In this document: positions 34,903-45,004 of the stretch, one piece after another
Numbering within the stretch: the stretch's first letter is position 1
Layout: the number at the start of each line of letters is the position of its first letter
From: Prochlorococcus sp. AG-363-P19
GTDB lineage: Bacteria > Cyanobacteriota > Cyanobacteriia > PCC-6307 > Cyanobiaceae
Length of the DNA stretch: 64,000 nt
Assembly (NCBI GenBank): GCA_003280055.1
Contig: QCGG01000006.1
Span: 49,053-113,052, forward strand
Direction of reading: 5' to 3'
Program-made: the position numbers and the translations under genes
The notes under the pieces: model-generated
Seen by the model: only the letters and a program-made list of their open reading frames with translations
What the model was told of the DNA's origin: nothing
Database searches by the model: none

Positions 34903-36705
34903 ATGTCTTCTCAGACCGAGTCGATCCGAAATATTGCGATCATTGCACACGTTGATCATGGCAAAACAACTTTAGTAGATGCACTTCTCTCCCAGTCAGG
35001 CATTTTTAGAGACAATGAAGCTGTTCCTACGTGTGTGATGGATTCAAACGATTTAGAGAGAGAGAGAGGGATAACTATTCTTTCTAAGAATACAGCTGTT
35101 ACATATAACAATACACGTATCAACATTGTTGATACTCCAGGTCATGCTGATTTTGGTGGTGAAGTTGAGAGAGTTTTAGGGATGGTAGATGGATGCCTTC
35201 TAATCGTAGATGCTAATGAAGGACCAATGCCTCAGACTAGATTTGTTTTAAAGAAAGCTCTGGAGCAAGGTCTTAGACCAATTGTATTTGTAAACAAGAT
35301 TGATCGTTCCCGTGTTGATCCTGAAACAGCTGTTGACAAGGTTCTTGATCTTTTTATTGAGTTAGGTGCTGATGACGACCAATGTGATTTTACTTATCTT
35401 TTTGGTAGTGGTTTGGGAGGCTTTGCAAAGCCTAATATGGCTACTGAAAGTGAAAACATGAAGCCTCTCTTTGATGCAATTATTAGACATGTGCCACCAC
35501 CAATAGGTGATATTAATAAGCCCCTTCAGCTTCAAATAACTACATTAGATTATTCAGATTTTCTAGGTAGAATTGTAATAGGAAGAGTGCATAATGGTGT
35601 AATAAGAAGTGGTCAAAATGCATCCTTAATTAAAGATGATGGAAGTGTAAAAAGAGGCAGAATCAGTAAATTGCTTGGTTTTAAAGGTTTGCAGAGAATT
35701 GAAATTGACCATGCAAATGCAGGGGATATGGTTGCTTTGTCAGGCTTTGATGATGTAAATATCGGTGAGACAATTGCATGCCCTGATGAGCCAAAGGCTC
35801 TCCCTTTAATCAAGGTTGATGAACCTACTTTGCAGATGACTTTTGTAGTGAATGATTCACCTTTTGCAGGTAAGGAGGGTAAATTTGTAACCAGTCGTCA
35901 GCTTCGTGATCGACTTCAAAAGGAATTGTTGACAAATGTCGCTTTAAGGGTTGAGGAAACAGACTCACCTGATCGCTTCGCTGTAAGTGGTCGTGGAGAA
36001 CTTCATCTAGGAATACTTATAGAAACGATGAGAAGGGAAGGCTATGAGTTTCAGGTGTCTCAACCTCAAGTGATTTTTAGAACAATTGATGACATTCGTT
36101 GCGAACCTGTTGAGACACTTGTGATGGATGTTCCTGAGCAGGCAGTTGGTGCTTGTATCGAAAAGATTGGTGGAAGACGAGGGGAGATGCAAAACATGGA
36201 AACAGGTCTTGATGGTAGAACTCAATTGGAATTTTTGGTGCCTTCTAGAGGTCTTATAGGTTTTAGAGGAGAGTTTGTAAGAGCAACCCGGGGTGAAGGA
36301 ATAATGAGTCATTCATTTTTTGAATATCGAAAAATGAGTGCAGATTTTGAGACGAGAAGAAATGGTGTCCTGATTGCATTTGAAGAAGGCACTGCAACTT
36401 TTTATGCTTTAAAAAATGCAGAAGATCGAGGTCAGTTTTTTATCACCCCAGGAACCAAGGTTTATAAAGGGATGATTGTTGGAGAGAACAATCGTCCACA
36501 GGATTTGGAAATTAATGTATGCAAGGCAAAACAGTTAACAAATATGCGCTCTTCAGGTGCTGAAGAATTAGATACCCTTCAAAGTCCCGTGCAAATAACT
36601 TTAGAGAGGGCTTTGGAATATATAGGTCCAGATGAAATGCTAGAGGTTACCCCAGAGTCAATTCGTCTTAGAAAGCTTCCTTCTAAGAAACTTGCTAAGC
36701 GCTGA
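34903..36705 (+). CDS. typA: Ribosome-associated GTPase TypA/BipA
   Basis: A translational GTPase of the EF-G/LepA family that helps large-subunit assembly and stress growth. ATG 34903 gives 600 residues starting MSSQTESIRNIAIIAHVDHG. The upstream frame from 34819 adds 28 poorly conserved residues and is rejected. The G motifs are AHVDHGKTTL, the switch RERGITI, DTPGHADF and NKID. The domain V region and the TypA-specific C-terminal domain follow (RGLIGFRGEFVRATRGEG and NVCKAKQLTNMRSSG). The DUF309 gene follows two bases after the stop. Confidence 0.95.
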   Translation: MSSQTESIRNIAIIAHVDHGKTTLVDALLSQSGIFRDNEAVPTCVMDSNDLERERGITILSKNTAVTYNNTRINIVDTPGHADFGGEVERVLGMVDGCLLIVDANEGPMPQTRFVLKKALEQGLRPIVFVNKIDRSRVDPETAVDKVLDLFIELGADDDQCDFTYLFGSGLGGFAKPNMATESENMKPLFDAIIRHVPPPIGDINKPLQLQITTLDYSDFLGRIVIGRVHNGVIRSGQNASLIKDDGSVKRGRISKLLGFKGLQRIEIDHANAGDMVALSGFDDVNIGETIACPDEPKALPLIKVDEPTLQMTFVVNDSPFAGKEGKFVTSRQLRDRLQKELLTNVALRVEETDSPDRFAVSGRGELHLGILIETMRREGYEFQVSQPQVIFRTIDDIRCEPVETLVMDVPEQAVGACIEKIGGRRGEMQNMETGLDGRTQLEFLVPSRGLIGFRGEFVRATRGEGIMSHSFFEYRKMSADFETRRNGVLIAFEEGTATFYALKNAEDRGQFFITPGTKVYKGMIVGENNRPQDLEINVCKAKQLTNMRSSGAEELDTLQSPVQITLERALEYIGPDEMLEVTPESIRLRKLPSKKLAKR

Positions 36706-36707
36706 TC

Positions 36708-37082
36708 GTGGATTTGTCAGTGAGTGAAAAATCACAGCAAAATCGCTTGATGAAGGCAGCGAATCTTTTTAATGGTGGAGAATGGTACGAAGCACATGAT
36801 GTTTTGGAAGAGCTTTGGCATGAGTCTTTTGGAGAAGAGAGAAGAACTCTTCAAGGGCTGCTGCAGGTCGCTGTTGCTCAACTGCATTTAGAAAGAGGTA
36901 ACAATATGGGTGCAACAATTCTTTTGGGAGAGGGTTTAGGAAGACTTAGGACTTTTGGGACACCTGATTTAGGTTTTGATCTTGATAGCTTTTGTTGTTC
37001 TGTTGAAGAGCGTCTGAAACAGTTACAGCAAAATGCAGATCCAGATATATTTGCTTTACCAATATTGAATGCTCGATTATAA
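36708..37082 (+). CDS. DUF309 family protein
   Basis: A 124-residue helical protein of the DUF309 family. The signature is GGEWYEAHDVLEELWHE (about residues 24-40), then QGLLQVAVAQLHLERGN and a late GRL.F region. The His/Glu pattern in EAHDVLEELWHE suggests a metal-binding or hydrolase-like helical bundle, but the function is not known. The start is GTG 36708, two bases after the typA stop, so it is probably co-translated with typA. Confidence 0.8.
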   Translation: MDLSVSEKSQQNRLMKAANLFNGGEWYEAHDVLEELWHESFGEERRTLQGLLQVAVAQLHLERGNNMGATILLGEGLGRLRTFGTPDLGFDLDSFCCSVEERLKQLQQNADPDIFALPILNARL

Positions 37083-37137
37083 CTTTTTGGATGAATTTCA
37101 AAAAGATCATCATCCTCTTTGTTAATGGTTGTGCTAA

Positions 37138-37169
37138 ATGTTCAAGCTTTTCAAGTTACTTTTGAACAT
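37138..37169. repeat. 8-bp inverted repeat upstream of lptB
   Basis: ATGTTCAA (37138-37145) and TTGAACAT (37162-37169) are perfect inverted copies separated by 16 bases. They lie 27 bases before the lptB start. No T-run follows, so an operator is as likely as a weak terminator of the DUF309 gene. Confidence 0.3.
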
Positions 37170-37195
37170 CAAAAATCTTTGGAACTAATTATCGA

Positions 37196-37924
37196 ATGAG
37201 CCTCTCTTTATCAAATGTTGCTCTTACAATGGCTGGTAGGCCTTTGGTTAGAGACGTTTCATTGACATTGAGTCCTGGTGAAGTGGTTGGACTTTTGGGG
37301 CCTAATGGAGCTGGTAAAACAACTACTTTTAATCTGGTCATTGGATTATTAAGACCTGATCATGGGCAGGTCTTGTTAGATGGTAAGCCTGTAAGTATTT
37401 TACCTATGCCTTATAGAGCTCGATTAGGTATTGGGTACTTGCCTCAAGAACCAAGTATTTTTAGAGCATTAACTGTTCTTGAAAACTTGAAATTGGCTTT
37501 AACTGAAAGCCAATTGCCGTCAGGGTTATTAAAAAATCGTCTTGAGGAATTGATAGAAGGATTCCGACTTGGATCTTTTTTGCACCGAAGGGGTTATCAA
37601 TTATCTGGCGGTGAGAGGCGGCGTTGTGAGGTAGCACGAGCTCTTGCAGTTGGTGAAAGGGGACCACGCTACTTGCTATTAGATGAACCCTTTGCAGGAG
37701 TCGATCCCTTGGCTGTGGCTGATCTTCAAGAGTTAATTCAGGACCTACGCAAAAGTGGAATGGGAATACTTATTACTGATCATAATGTAAGGGAAACGCT
37801 TGCAATTACCGAGAGATCTTACATTCTTACTGATGGGAAGATTCTCTCTTCAGGAAGATCGAATGAGGTTGCGCATGATCCTCTAGTAAGACGCCATTAT
37901 CTAGGAGAGGGTTTCCAGCTTTGA
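37196..37924 (+). CDS. lptB: LPS export ATPase LptB
   Basis: LptB powers extraction of lipopolysaccharide from the inner membrane through LptF/G. The 242-residue ATPase has Walker A GPNGAGKTT (about 35-43), the Q-loop region YLPQEPSIFRAL that is characteristic of LptB, the signature LSGGERRRCEVARAL, Walker B YLLLDEPFAGVDP and the switch ITDHNVRETL. The stop overlaps the TTG start of the permease gene (TTGA), tying the two subunits. With lpxD in the same window this supports an LPS-type outer membrane. Confidence 0.93.
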   Translation: MSLSLSNVALTMAGRPLVRDVSLTLSPGEVVGLLGPNGAGKTTTFNLVIGLLRPDHGQVLLDGKPVSILPMPYRARLGIGYLPQEPSIFRALTVLENLKLALTESQLPSGLLKNRLEELIEGFRLGSFLHRRGYQLSGGERRRCEVARALAVGERGPRYLLLDEPFAGVDPLAVADLQELIQDLRKSGMGILITDHNVRETLAITERSYILTDGKILSSGRSNEVAHDPLVRRHYLGEGFQL

Positions 37925-39132
37925 ACTTTTTGCGAATAGTTAGATTTAAAGAATCCGATGTTCTTTATTTCCTTAGCAGAAGATATTTTGTGTCGGTCTG
38001 GAAAAAGTTTCCTTTGCTTGATAGATGGATTTTGGGTGAACTTCTTGCACCATTGATTTTTGCGATTGCAGCTTTTACTGTCGTTTCTCTTTCTGTGGGG
38101 GTAATGTTTGATTTGGTGCGCAAAATTGTTGAATCAGGTTTGCCAGTTTTTACGGCAGTAAAGGTTCTAATACTTAGACTTCCTAGTTTTTTGGTTATAT
38201 CATTTCCAATGGCTACATTGATGGCCACATTGTTGGCTTTTAGCAGGCTTTCTGCAAATAGTGAGCTAAAGGCTTTGAGGAGTGTTGGAGTTAGTACAAA
38301 GCGAATGATTGCCCCAGCAATTCTTCTTTCAATTTTAATGACAGGCATGACGTTTACTTTTAATGATGTAATCGTTCCCAGGGCAAATAGATATGCTGAA
38401 TTTACATTGCAACGCGCATTGGGTAAGGCTATATCAACAGAAAAGGGTGACGACATAATTTATTCTCGTTTTGGAAGAATAACTACTTCAAATGATCGTG
38501 ATCGAAAAAAAGGCCTGGCTCAATTATTTTATGCAAGAGAATTTAGAAAAGGTCAAATGAAGGGGGTAACTGTACTTGATTTTTCGAGATTTGGATATAC
38601 TCAGATGCTTACATCAGATAAAGCAATTTGGAATGAAAAGGAGTCTAAATGGGAATTTCTTGATGGGCAAGTTCTCACTACTACTCCAAATGGAGATACT
38701 ACTTCTGCAGAGTTTGATAGATATTTATATCCCTTAAGTTCAGCCCCTATAAGGATTTCTAGATTGCCAAAAGATGCTAATAATATGACTGTGAATGAGG
38801 CGATCCAAGCACAAAGACTATATGCAGAAGCTGGTAATCGTAAGGAGGCAAGGCGAATGAAAGTACGTATTCAAGAAAAATTTACACTCCCTATGGCTTG
38901 CTTAGTTTTTGGCTTAATTGGTAGTAGTCTCGGTGCAAAACCTAACTCTAGAACAAGTAGAAGTCAGGGTTTTGGAATAAGCGTTGTTCTTATACTTATG
39001 TATTATGTTCTCAGCTTTAGTTTTAGCTCTTTAGGGGTAAAAGGTACGCTTTTCCCTTTTATTGCAGCTTGGTCCCCTGTGGTTATCTCAATGTTATGTG
39101 GGTGGTTTTTGCTTGAAGAGGCAAACAGATGA
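37921..39132 (+). CDS. LptF/LptG family LPS export permease
   Basis: A YjgP/YjgQ-family permease with about six membrane helices: three near the N-terminus (about 45-68, 84-108 and 120-145), a periplasmic beta-jellyroll of about 150 residues, and three at the C-terminus. Cyanobacteria commonly have a single LptF/G-like protein that may form a homodimer with LptB2; that is inference. The annotated start is TTG 37921, overlapping the lptB stop. GTG 37990, just before the conserved [16 protein letters not shown], is a credible alternative. ccsA follows closely. Confidence 0.87.
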   Translation: MNFLRIVRFKESDVLYFLSRRYFVSVWKKFPLLDRWILGELLAPLIFAIAAFTVVSLSVGVMFDLVRKIVESGLPVFTAVKVLILRLPSFLVISFPMATLMATLLAFSRLSANSELKALRSVGVSTKRMIAPAILLSILMTGMTFTFNDVIVPRANRYAEFTLQRALGKAISTEKGDDIIYSRFGRITTSNDRDRKKGLAQLFYAREFRKGQMKGVTVLDFSRFGYTQMLTSDKAIWNEKESKWEFLDGQVLTTTPNGDTTSAEFDRYLYPLSSAPIRISRLPKDANNMTVNEAIQAQRLYAEAGNRKEARRMKVRIQEKFTLPMACLVFGLIGSSLGAKPNSRTSRSQGFGISVVLILMYYVLSFSFSSLGVKGTLFPFIAAWSPVVISMLCGWFLLEEANR

Positions 39133-39172
39133 ACTCTTTCTTGAAAGGAAAATAATACTTTTTTGTTCTTTT

Positions 39173-40132
39173 ATGAATTTCATGATCAGCTTGGTTTTGA
39201 TTCCTAACGCATTAGAGGATCCAGTGTTTTCATTAGCATTGGTTTCTTTTGGCTTGCTTCTTTTTGCTCTTCCTTTTGCTTTTTGGTCGGCTGGTGGAAA
39301 CAAAACCTCTTCTTTAGTAAGGCTTTTGATCTCATTGGCCAATCTTCTTCTTACTGCTCTATTGATTTTGCGCTGGTGGAGTTCAGGTCATTTTCCTATA
39401 AGTAATCTCTATGAATCTCTCTGCTTTTTGGCTTGGGCCTTTACTATTACTCAGCTTTTGGCAGAGCGTTCTTGGCCATCTCCTCTAGTTGCAGCAATTT
39501 CTACGCCATTGGCTTTAGTTTCAATAGGTTTTGCGAATTTTGTTTTGCCTTCAACTTTGCAAGAAGCCTCTCCTCTTGTGCCAGCTCTTCGTTCTAGTTG
39601 GTTGATTATGCATGTGAGTGTGATTATGTGTAGCTATGCGTCTTTATTAATAGGTTCTGCTTTGTCAATGGGCGTTATTTTTGTCGACAGTCAAGATTCA
39701 TTAGAGCTTCGAAGTAGTTCAATTGGAATAGGCGGATTTCGGAAAGGAGCTAATAAAACAAATCCAAAAGTGGATGCAAATTATCAATTTAACTTTAGTC
39801 CAATAGATCTAACTAGAGCGGAGCAATTAGACAGCTTAAGTTATCGAATAATTACAGTTGGGTTTTTACTTTTAACTGTAGGCTTGATCAGTGGAGCTGT
39901 TTGGGCCAATGATGCCTGGGGAAGCTGGTGGAGTTGGGATCCTAAGGAGACGTGGGCATTGGTTTGTTGGCTTTTTTATGCCGCTTATCTCCACACAAGA
40001 CTTACAAGAGGTTGGAGTGGCAGGAGGCCTGCAATTGTTGCTGTAACAGGCTTCTTTGTGATTATTTTATGTTATATAGGTGTTAATCTTATGGGTATAG
40101 GTCTTCATAGTTATGGCTGGTTTCTTGATTAA
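39173..40132 (+). CDS. ccsA: Cytochrome c biogenesis protein CcsA (system II)
   Basis: CcsA, with Ccs1, delivers heme across the thylakoid membrane and attaches it to c-type cytochromes. From ATG 39173 the protein has 319 residues and about eight membrane helices. The heme-handling WWD motif is plain in [19 protein letters not shown], and conserved His residues occur at [20 protein letters not shown] and GLHSYGWF. The frame is open further upstream inside the permease gene, but homology starts at this ATG. Ccs1 is not in the window. Confidence 0.93.
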   Translation: MNFMISLVLIPNALEDPVFSLALVSFGLLLFALPFAFWSAGGNKTSSLVRLLISLANLLLTALLILRWWSSGHFPISNLYESLCFLAWAFTITQLLAERSWPSPLVAAISTPLALVSIGFANFVLPSTLQEASPLVPALRSSWLIMHVSVIMCSYASLLIGSALSMGVIFVDSQDSLELRSSSIGIGGFRKGANKTNPKVDANYQFNFSPIDLTRAEQLDSLSYRIITVGFLLLTVGLISGAVWANDAWGSWWSWDPKETWALVCWLFYAAYLHTRLTRGWSGRRPAIVAVTGFFVIILCYIGVNLMGIGLHSYGWFLD

Positions 40133-40191
40133 ACTGTTTTAATAAAATAGGTGTTTCATTTGTGAAAGATAAAATTTGTTATTTATATATT

Positions 40192-40860
40192 TTAGGGTCG
40201 TTTACTATTCCTAATTCCTTTAATTGCTTCTGAATAGCTAGGTTGGTTGAAAACACCTGAACCACTAACTATTGCATTTGCACCAGCTTCTATAACTTTC
40301 CATGCGTTGTCAGCTTTAATTCCACCGTCAACTTCTATCCAGGGATCAAGGCCTTTTTTATTGCACATTTCCCGAAGATCTCTAATTTTTTGTACTTGAC
40401 TTTCTATAAAGCTTTGTCCTCCAAAACCGGGGTTAACACTCATTATTAGGACAAGATCACAAAGCTCTAAACAATATTCGAGTGTGTCAAGTGGTGTGCT
40501 GGGATTAAGCACGGCTCCGGCTTTCTTGCCTAAATCCTTGATTTGCGAAAGATTTCTATGCAGATGAGGGCATGCTTCTACTTGAACATAAATGTGATCT
40601 GCGCCTGCTTTTGCAAAATCTCCTACATATTTTTCTGGTTCAACAATCATTAAATGGACGTCTAATGGTTTAGATGTAACAGGTCTGAGAGCTTCAACGA
40701 TAAGTGGGCCAATCGTAATGTTAGGGACGAAACGACCATCCATTACATCTACATGAATCCAGTCAGCACCTGCCTTGTCTATTGCAATGACTTCCTCTCC
40801 GAGCTTTGAGAAGTCTGCTGAGAGGATTGAGGGGGCTACTACCAGTTGCTTGGTGCTCAT
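40192..40860 (-). CDS. rpe: Ribulose-phosphate 3-epimerase
   Basis: Rpe interconverts ribulose-5-phosphate and xylulose-5-phosphate in the Calvin and pentose-phosphate cycles. The 222-residue TIM barrel has [31 protein letters not shown], the metal and catalytic residues in LDVHLMI and [12 protein letters not shown], and the final [14 protein letters not shown] plus phosphate-binding [12 protein letters not shown]. It is divergent from glpX, the Calvin-cycle bisphosphatase, so the two may share a control region of about 210 bases. Confidence 0.95.
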   Translation of the reverse strand: MSTKQLVVAPSILSADFSKLGEEVIAIDKAGADWIHVDVMDGRFVPNITIGPLIVEALRPVTSKPLDVHLMIVEPEKYVGDFAKAGADHIYVQVEACPHLHRNLSQIKDLGKKAGAVLNPSTPLDTLEYCLELCDLVLIMSVNPGFGGQSFIESQVQKIRDLREMCNKKGLDPWIEVDGGIKADNAWKVIEAGANAIVSGSGVFNQPSYSEAIKGIRNSKRP

Positions 40861-41004
40861 CGATCTTTCGTGATGAAACTTGATTCTATTGATTGGAGGG
40901 TATAGACCATTTGAGTTTTACTTGCACTGATACAGTTGTCGGCGCTTAAGAGCTCAGATTGATCGCTGTCTTCCTGCCTAATAACAAAAGGCAAAGGATT
41001 TTTC

Positions 41005-41018
41005 GTTCTAAATAGAAC
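41005..41018. repeat. Short palindrome GTTCTA-AA-TAGAAC upstream of glpX
   Basis: A perfect 6-2-6 palindrome lying 18 bases before the TTG and 51 bases before the GTG candidate start of glpX. It is a possible operator; it does not match the cyanobacterial LexA or NtcA consensus. Confidence 0.3.
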
Positions 41019-41069
41019 CACAGCTTTATTTCTCTCTTGGGTTACAAATCCTCATCGCTTACCTATCCA

Positions 41070-42074
41070 GTGGACCGCACCCTTATTCAAGAAATTCTCG
41101 AGGTTGTTGAACAAGCAGCCATTGCCTCTGCTCAATTGACTGGTTTAGGAAAGAAGGATGAGGCAGATGCTGCAGCCGTGGAGGCAATGCGAAATCGCAT
41201 GGGCCTAATAGAGATGCAAGGTCGAATTGTGATAGGCGAGGGAGAGAGGGATGAGGCTCCAATGCTCTATATCGGAGAGAAGGTTGGTAGCGGAAATGGA
41301 CCTGGGGTTGATTTTGCAGTTGACCCTTGTGAGGGGACCAATTTGTGTGCGAATAATCAACGCGGCTCAATGGCGGTTTTAGCAGCTTCTGACAGAGGGG
41401 GACTGTTTAATGCACCAGACTTTTACATGAAAAAGCTTGCTGCTCCCCCTTCTGCTAAGGGTAAGGTTGATATTCGTAAATCTGCGACAGAGAACATCAA
41501 GATTCTTAGTCAATGTCTTGATATGTCGATTGATGAGTTAACCATAGTTGTAATGGATAGGGCTAGGCACAAGGACCTGATCTCTGAAATTCGCTCTACA
41601 GGTGCACGAGTTCAGCCTATCTCAGATGGCGATGTCCAGGCTGCTATTGCATGTGGCTTTGCAGGCACCGGTACACATTGTCTAATGGGGATTGGAGCGG
41701 CTCCAGAGGGTGTTATATCAGCAGCTGCGATGAGAGCTCTTGGAGGGCATTTTCAAGGTCAATTGGTTTATGACCCTGCAATTGCCCAAACTAGTGAATG
41801 GGCCGATTACACAAAAGAAGGCAATATCGCCCGATTAAATGAAATGGGTATAACTGATATAGACAAGGTCTATGAAGCAGAAGAACTGGCTTCAGGGAAG
41901 AATGTTGTTTTTGCAGGAAGTGGCATAACTGATGGATTGTTATTCCATGGAGTGAAGTTTGAAGTAGATTGCACTCGCACAAGCAGTCTTGTTATTAGCA
42001 CCTTGGACAACACAGCAAGGTTTACTAATACCGTTCATATCAAGGAAGGTGCTAAGAGCATCGCCTTAAGCTAA
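41070..42074 (+). CDS. glpX: Fructose-1,6-/sedoheptulose-1,7-bisphosphatase class II
   Basis: The dual-function cyanobacterial FBPase/SBPase that dephosphorylates both Calvin-cycle bisphosphates. GTG 41070 gives 334 residues beginning [20 protein letters not shown], where homology starts. TTG 41037 would add 11 residues and cannot be excluded. Metal and substrate motifs are [42 protein letters not shown] and [18 protein letters not shown]. The gene is followed 38 bases later by hemA on the same strand. Confidence 0.95.
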   Translation: MDRTLIQEILEVVEQAAIASAQLTGLGKKDEADAAAVEAMRNRMGLIEMQGRIVIGEGERDEAPMLYIGEKVGSGNGPGVDFAVDPCEGTNLCANNQRGSMAVLAASDRGGLFNAPDFYMKKLAAPPSAKGKVDIRKSATENIKILSQCLDMSIDELTIVVMDRARHKDLISEIRSTGARVQPISDGDVQAAIACGFAGTGTHCLMGIGAAPEGVISAAAMRALGGHFQGQLVYDPAIAQTSEWADYTKEGNIARLNEMGITDIDKVYEAEELASGKNVVFAGSGITDGLLFHGVKFEVDCTRTSSLVISTLDNTARFTNTVHIKEGAKSIALS

Positions 42075-42112
42075 CTAATTCAATTAAATAAGCTCTCTAA
42101 AGGAAAGACTTT

Positions 42113-43426
42113 ATGCACATTGCCGTCGTCGGTCTTAGTCATCGAACGGCCCCGGTGGAGATCCGGGAAAAGCTCAGCATTCAAGAGCAGACTATTAAGT
42201 CCTCATTAAAATCCTTAAAGGAACATAATGAGATTCTTGAGGCTTCAATTCTTAGTACCTGCAATCGATTAGAGATCTATACAGTTGTTCGTGATCCTCA
42301 AAATGGGATTCATGCAATAAATGATTTTCTTTGCGAATATTCCGGAATTGAATTTCAGGAGCTCTCGCCTCATTTGTTTGTCTTTCATCATGATGAGGCT
42401 ATAGCCCACTTATTGAAAGTTGCAGCGGGCCTAGACAGCTTGGTTTTAGGAGAGGGCCAAATCCTTTCTCAAGTAAAAAAAATGGTGCGTCTTGGCCAAG
42501 AGCACAATTCAATGGGCCCAATACTTAATCGGCTCCTGACTCAAGCAGTCAGCACTGGCAAACGTGTTAGGAGTGAAACAAGTCTTGGTACAGGAGCAGT
42601 TTCTATTAGTTCGGCTGCAGTTGAGCTGGCACAGCTCAAGCTAGGTCAGTCTCTTGGTAAAGATGATTTGGTTAGTTTGGAGTCGGAAAAAGTCGCAGTT
42701 GTTGGTGCTGGGCGAATGAGTAGGTTGCTCCTTCAGCACCTCCAATCAAAGGGTTGCTCTGATTTGGTGCTTTTAAATCGCACTAGGAAACGAGCCGAGT
42801 CTCTTGCTTCCTCCTTTCCGGAACTTTCAGTTAAATGTCATTTATTAGAGGAATTAGATAACTGCTTATGCAATTGCACCCTTGTCTTTACAAGCACAGC
42901 AGCTGAAGAACCGATTATTGATGCTTCACGTCTTATTCCTTTGAAGAGGCAAGGTTTTTTACGTCTTATAGATATTGGAGTACCCAGGAATATTTCAGCA
43001 GATGTTGAAGGTATTAAAGGGGTTGAGTCTCATGATGTGGATGATCTTCAAGAAGTTGTTGCTAGAAATCAGGAAGCAAGACAGCAAGTTGCTCTTCAAG
43101 CAGAGGGCCTTCTTCAAGAAGAAGGTAGATTATTTCTTGAATGGTGGGACAGCCTTGAGGCTGTCCCAACAATTAATCGCCTTAGATCTTCGCTAGAAGA
43201 AATTCGAGCTGTGGAATTGCAAAAGGCTCTAAGTCGAATGGGGCCGGATTTTTCGGCAAGGGAGAGAAAAGTAGTTGAAGCTTTAAGCAAAGGAATTATC
43301 AACAAAATTCTTCATACGCCGGTCACAAAATTGCGCGCTCCGCAAGGTAGGAATGATCGTCAAAATGCATTAAGTATTGTCGAGCTTCTCTTTGACCTAC
43401 AGGATCCAAAAGCCAGTGATCAATAG
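42113..43426 (+). CDS. hemA: Glutamyl-tRNA reductase
   Basis: HemA reduces glutamyl-tRNA to glutamate-1-semialdehyde, the first committed step of heme and chlorophyll synthesis. The 437-residue protein has the catalytic cysteine in STCNRLEIY (Cys50), the LDSLVLGEGQILSQVKKM specificity region, the NADPH-binding VAVVGAGRMSRLLLQHL, the LLNRTRKRAESLA strand and a C-terminal dimerisation helix. Length is normal. It is probably co-transcribed with glpX, which links tetrapyrrole supply to carbon fixation. Confidence 0.96.
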   Translation: MHIAVVGLSHRTAPVEIREKLSIQEQTIKSSLKSLKEHNEILEASILSTCNRLEIYTVVRDPQNGIHAINDFLCEYSGIEFQELSPHLFVFHHDEAIAHLLKVAAGLDSLVLGEGQILSQVKKMVRLGQEHNSMGPILNRLLTQAVSTGKRVRSETSLGTGAVSISSAAVELAQLKLGQSLGKDDLVSLESEKVAVVGAGRMSRLLLQHLQSKGCSDLVLLNRTRKRAESLASSFPELSVKCHLLEELDNCLCNCTLVFTSTAAEEPIIDASRLIPLKRQGFLRLIDIGVPRNISADVEGIKGVESHDVDDLQEVVARNQEARQQVALQAEGLLQEEGRLFLEWWDSLEAVPTINRLRSSLEEIRAVELQKALSRMGPDFSARERKVVEALSKGIINKILHTPVTKLRAPQGRNDRQNALSIVELLFDLQDPKASDQ

Positions 43427-43548
43427 CCCTTTAGCAGGTATGCTCCCTTTTTTCTTTTCTTCGTGTTATGTGATCTGCATTGCTTAATGCCTTAATGGTG
43501 CATATGGTCCGTTAGGTTTGCTCGGTAATGCCTATCTGTGATGGCGGC

Positions 43549-44844
43549 ATGAAAAGGGTTTTAGCAATCATTCTTGGAGGCGGGGCTGGAACCCGTCTCT
43601 ACCCACTCACCAAGATGCGGGCTAAGCCTGCAGTACCTTTAGCTGGCAAATATCGTTTAATTGATATTCCTATTAGTAATTGCATTAATTCAGGCATTAA
43701 TAAAATGTATGTCCTGACGCAATTCAATAGCGCTTCTCTTAATAGGCACCTTACTCAGAGTTACAACCTCAGTGCACCCTTTGGTCAAGGCTTTGTTGAG
43801 GTTCTCGCGGCACAACAAACTCCTGAGAGTCCTTCATGGTTCGAAGGTACTGCTGATGCTGTTCGTAAATACCAGTGGTTATTCCAAGAATGGGATGTTG
43901 ATGAATACTTAATACTTTCGGGTGATCAGCTTTATCGAATGGACTACAGCCTTTTTGTTAATCATCATCGCAGCACTGGAGCTGATTTGACTGTGGCTGC
44001 GCTACCTGTTGATCCTCAACAGGCAGAAGGGTTTGGACTGATGAAAACTGATAAAGAAGGGAATATTCAAAGTTTTAGTGAGAAGCCAAAGGGTGATGCT
44101 TTAAAGGCAATGGCAGTAGACACCTCACGTTTTGGTCTTACAAAAGAGTCTTCAGAAGCAAAGCCATATCTTGCATCTATGGGTATCTATGTGTTTAGTA
44201 GAGATATATTATTTGATCTTTTAAATAAGAATCCTATGTATAAGGATTTTGGTAAGGAAGTTATACCTGAGGCTCTGTCGCGTGGTGACAGCTTAAAAAG
44301 TTATGTCTTTAACGATTATTGGGAAGATATTGGAACAATTGGTGCTTTTTATGAATCTAATCTTGCACTTACTCAACAACCCACACCACCTTTTAGTTTT
44401 TATGACGAACAATTCCCTATTTACACACGGCCCAGATATTTACCCCCTACAAAACTTGTAGATGCACAGATTACAGATTCGATAATTGGGGAAGGTTCTA
44501 TCCTTAAGTCTTGCAGCATTCATCATTGTGTATTGGGAGTCCGAAGTCGTGTAGAAACTGATGTAGTCCTCAAAGATTCTTTGGTTATGGGATCTGATTT
44601 TGTTGAGTCTTCAGAGGAACGAGTTATGTTGAGACAAGGAGGAGGAATTCCACTTGGAGTTGGAGAAGCAACTACTGTTCAAAGAGCAATATTGGATAAA
44701 AACACTCGAATTGGTAATAACGTTGCAATAGTCAATAAAGATAATATTGAAGAAGCTGATCGCCCTGATGAGGGTTTTTATATTCGCAATGGGATAGTGG
44801 TTGTTGTTAAAAATGCCACGATCTCTGATGGAACTATTATTTAA
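43549..44844 (+). CDS. glgC: Glucose-1-phosphate adenylyltransferase (ADP-glucose pyrophosphorylase)
   Basis: GlgC makes ADP-glucose for glycogen and is activated by 3-phosphoglycerate in cyanobacteria. ATG 43549 ([20 protein letters not shown]) gives 431 residues, the usual size. An ATG at 43528 would add seven non-homologous residues. Landmarks are the pyrophosphorylase loop [38 protein letters not shown], the FSEKPKG lysine, YWEDIGTI and the left-handed beta-helix C-terminus with the activator lysine near [15 protein letters not shown] hairpin with a T-run follows. Confidence 0.96.
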   Translation: MKRVLAIILGGGAGTRLYPLTKMRAKPAVPLAGKYRLIDIPISNCINSGINKMYVLTQFNSASLNRHLTQSYNLSAPFGQGFVEVLAAQQTPESPSWFEGTADAVRKYQWLFQEWDVDEYLILSGDQLYRMDYSLFVNHHRSTGADLTVAALPVDPQQAEGFGLMKTDKEGNIQSFSEKPKGDALKAMAVDTSRFGLTKESSEAKPYLASMGIYVFSRDILFDLLNKNPMYKDFGKEVIPEALSRGDSLKSYVFNDYWEDIGTIGAFYESNLALTQQPTPPFSFYDEQFPIYTRPRYLPPTKLVDAQITDSIIGEGSILKSCSIHHCVLGVRSRVETDVVLKDSLVMGSDFVESSEERVMLRQGGGIPLGVGEATTVQRAILDKNTRIGNNVAIVNKDNIEEADRPDEGFYIRNGIVVVVKNATISDGTII

Positions 44845-44855
44845 TTTGCCAGTCT

Positions 44856-44882
44856 AGAATTCTTTATAAATTCTGTTTTTCT
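44856..44882 (+). terminator. Rho-independent terminator of glgC
   Basis: AGAATT (44856-44861) pairs with AATTCT (44869-44874) across a 7-base loop and is followed by GTTTTTCT. The stem is AT-rich but position and T-run fit a terminator 12 bases after the stop. Confidence 0.5.
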
Positions 44883-45004
44883 GAAAGGACCTGTTTGACA
44901 AGCTAAATTGAAGCAAGGATGGTTTATTCCTGACAAATCTCTAGATATTGCGGCAAGTCTTCTTTGGTTTAGTCACACTAGCTCCAGTAGATAGTCTCCT
45001 TCAA

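Noticed and set aside
37965..38456. Long minus-strand open frame inside the LptF/G permease gene
   Set aside because: It mirrors a confidently identified permease and has no motif of its own.
41005..41018. LexA or NtcA site upstream of glpX
   Set aside because: The palindrome GTTCTA-AA-TAGAAC does not match either cyanobacterial consensus.
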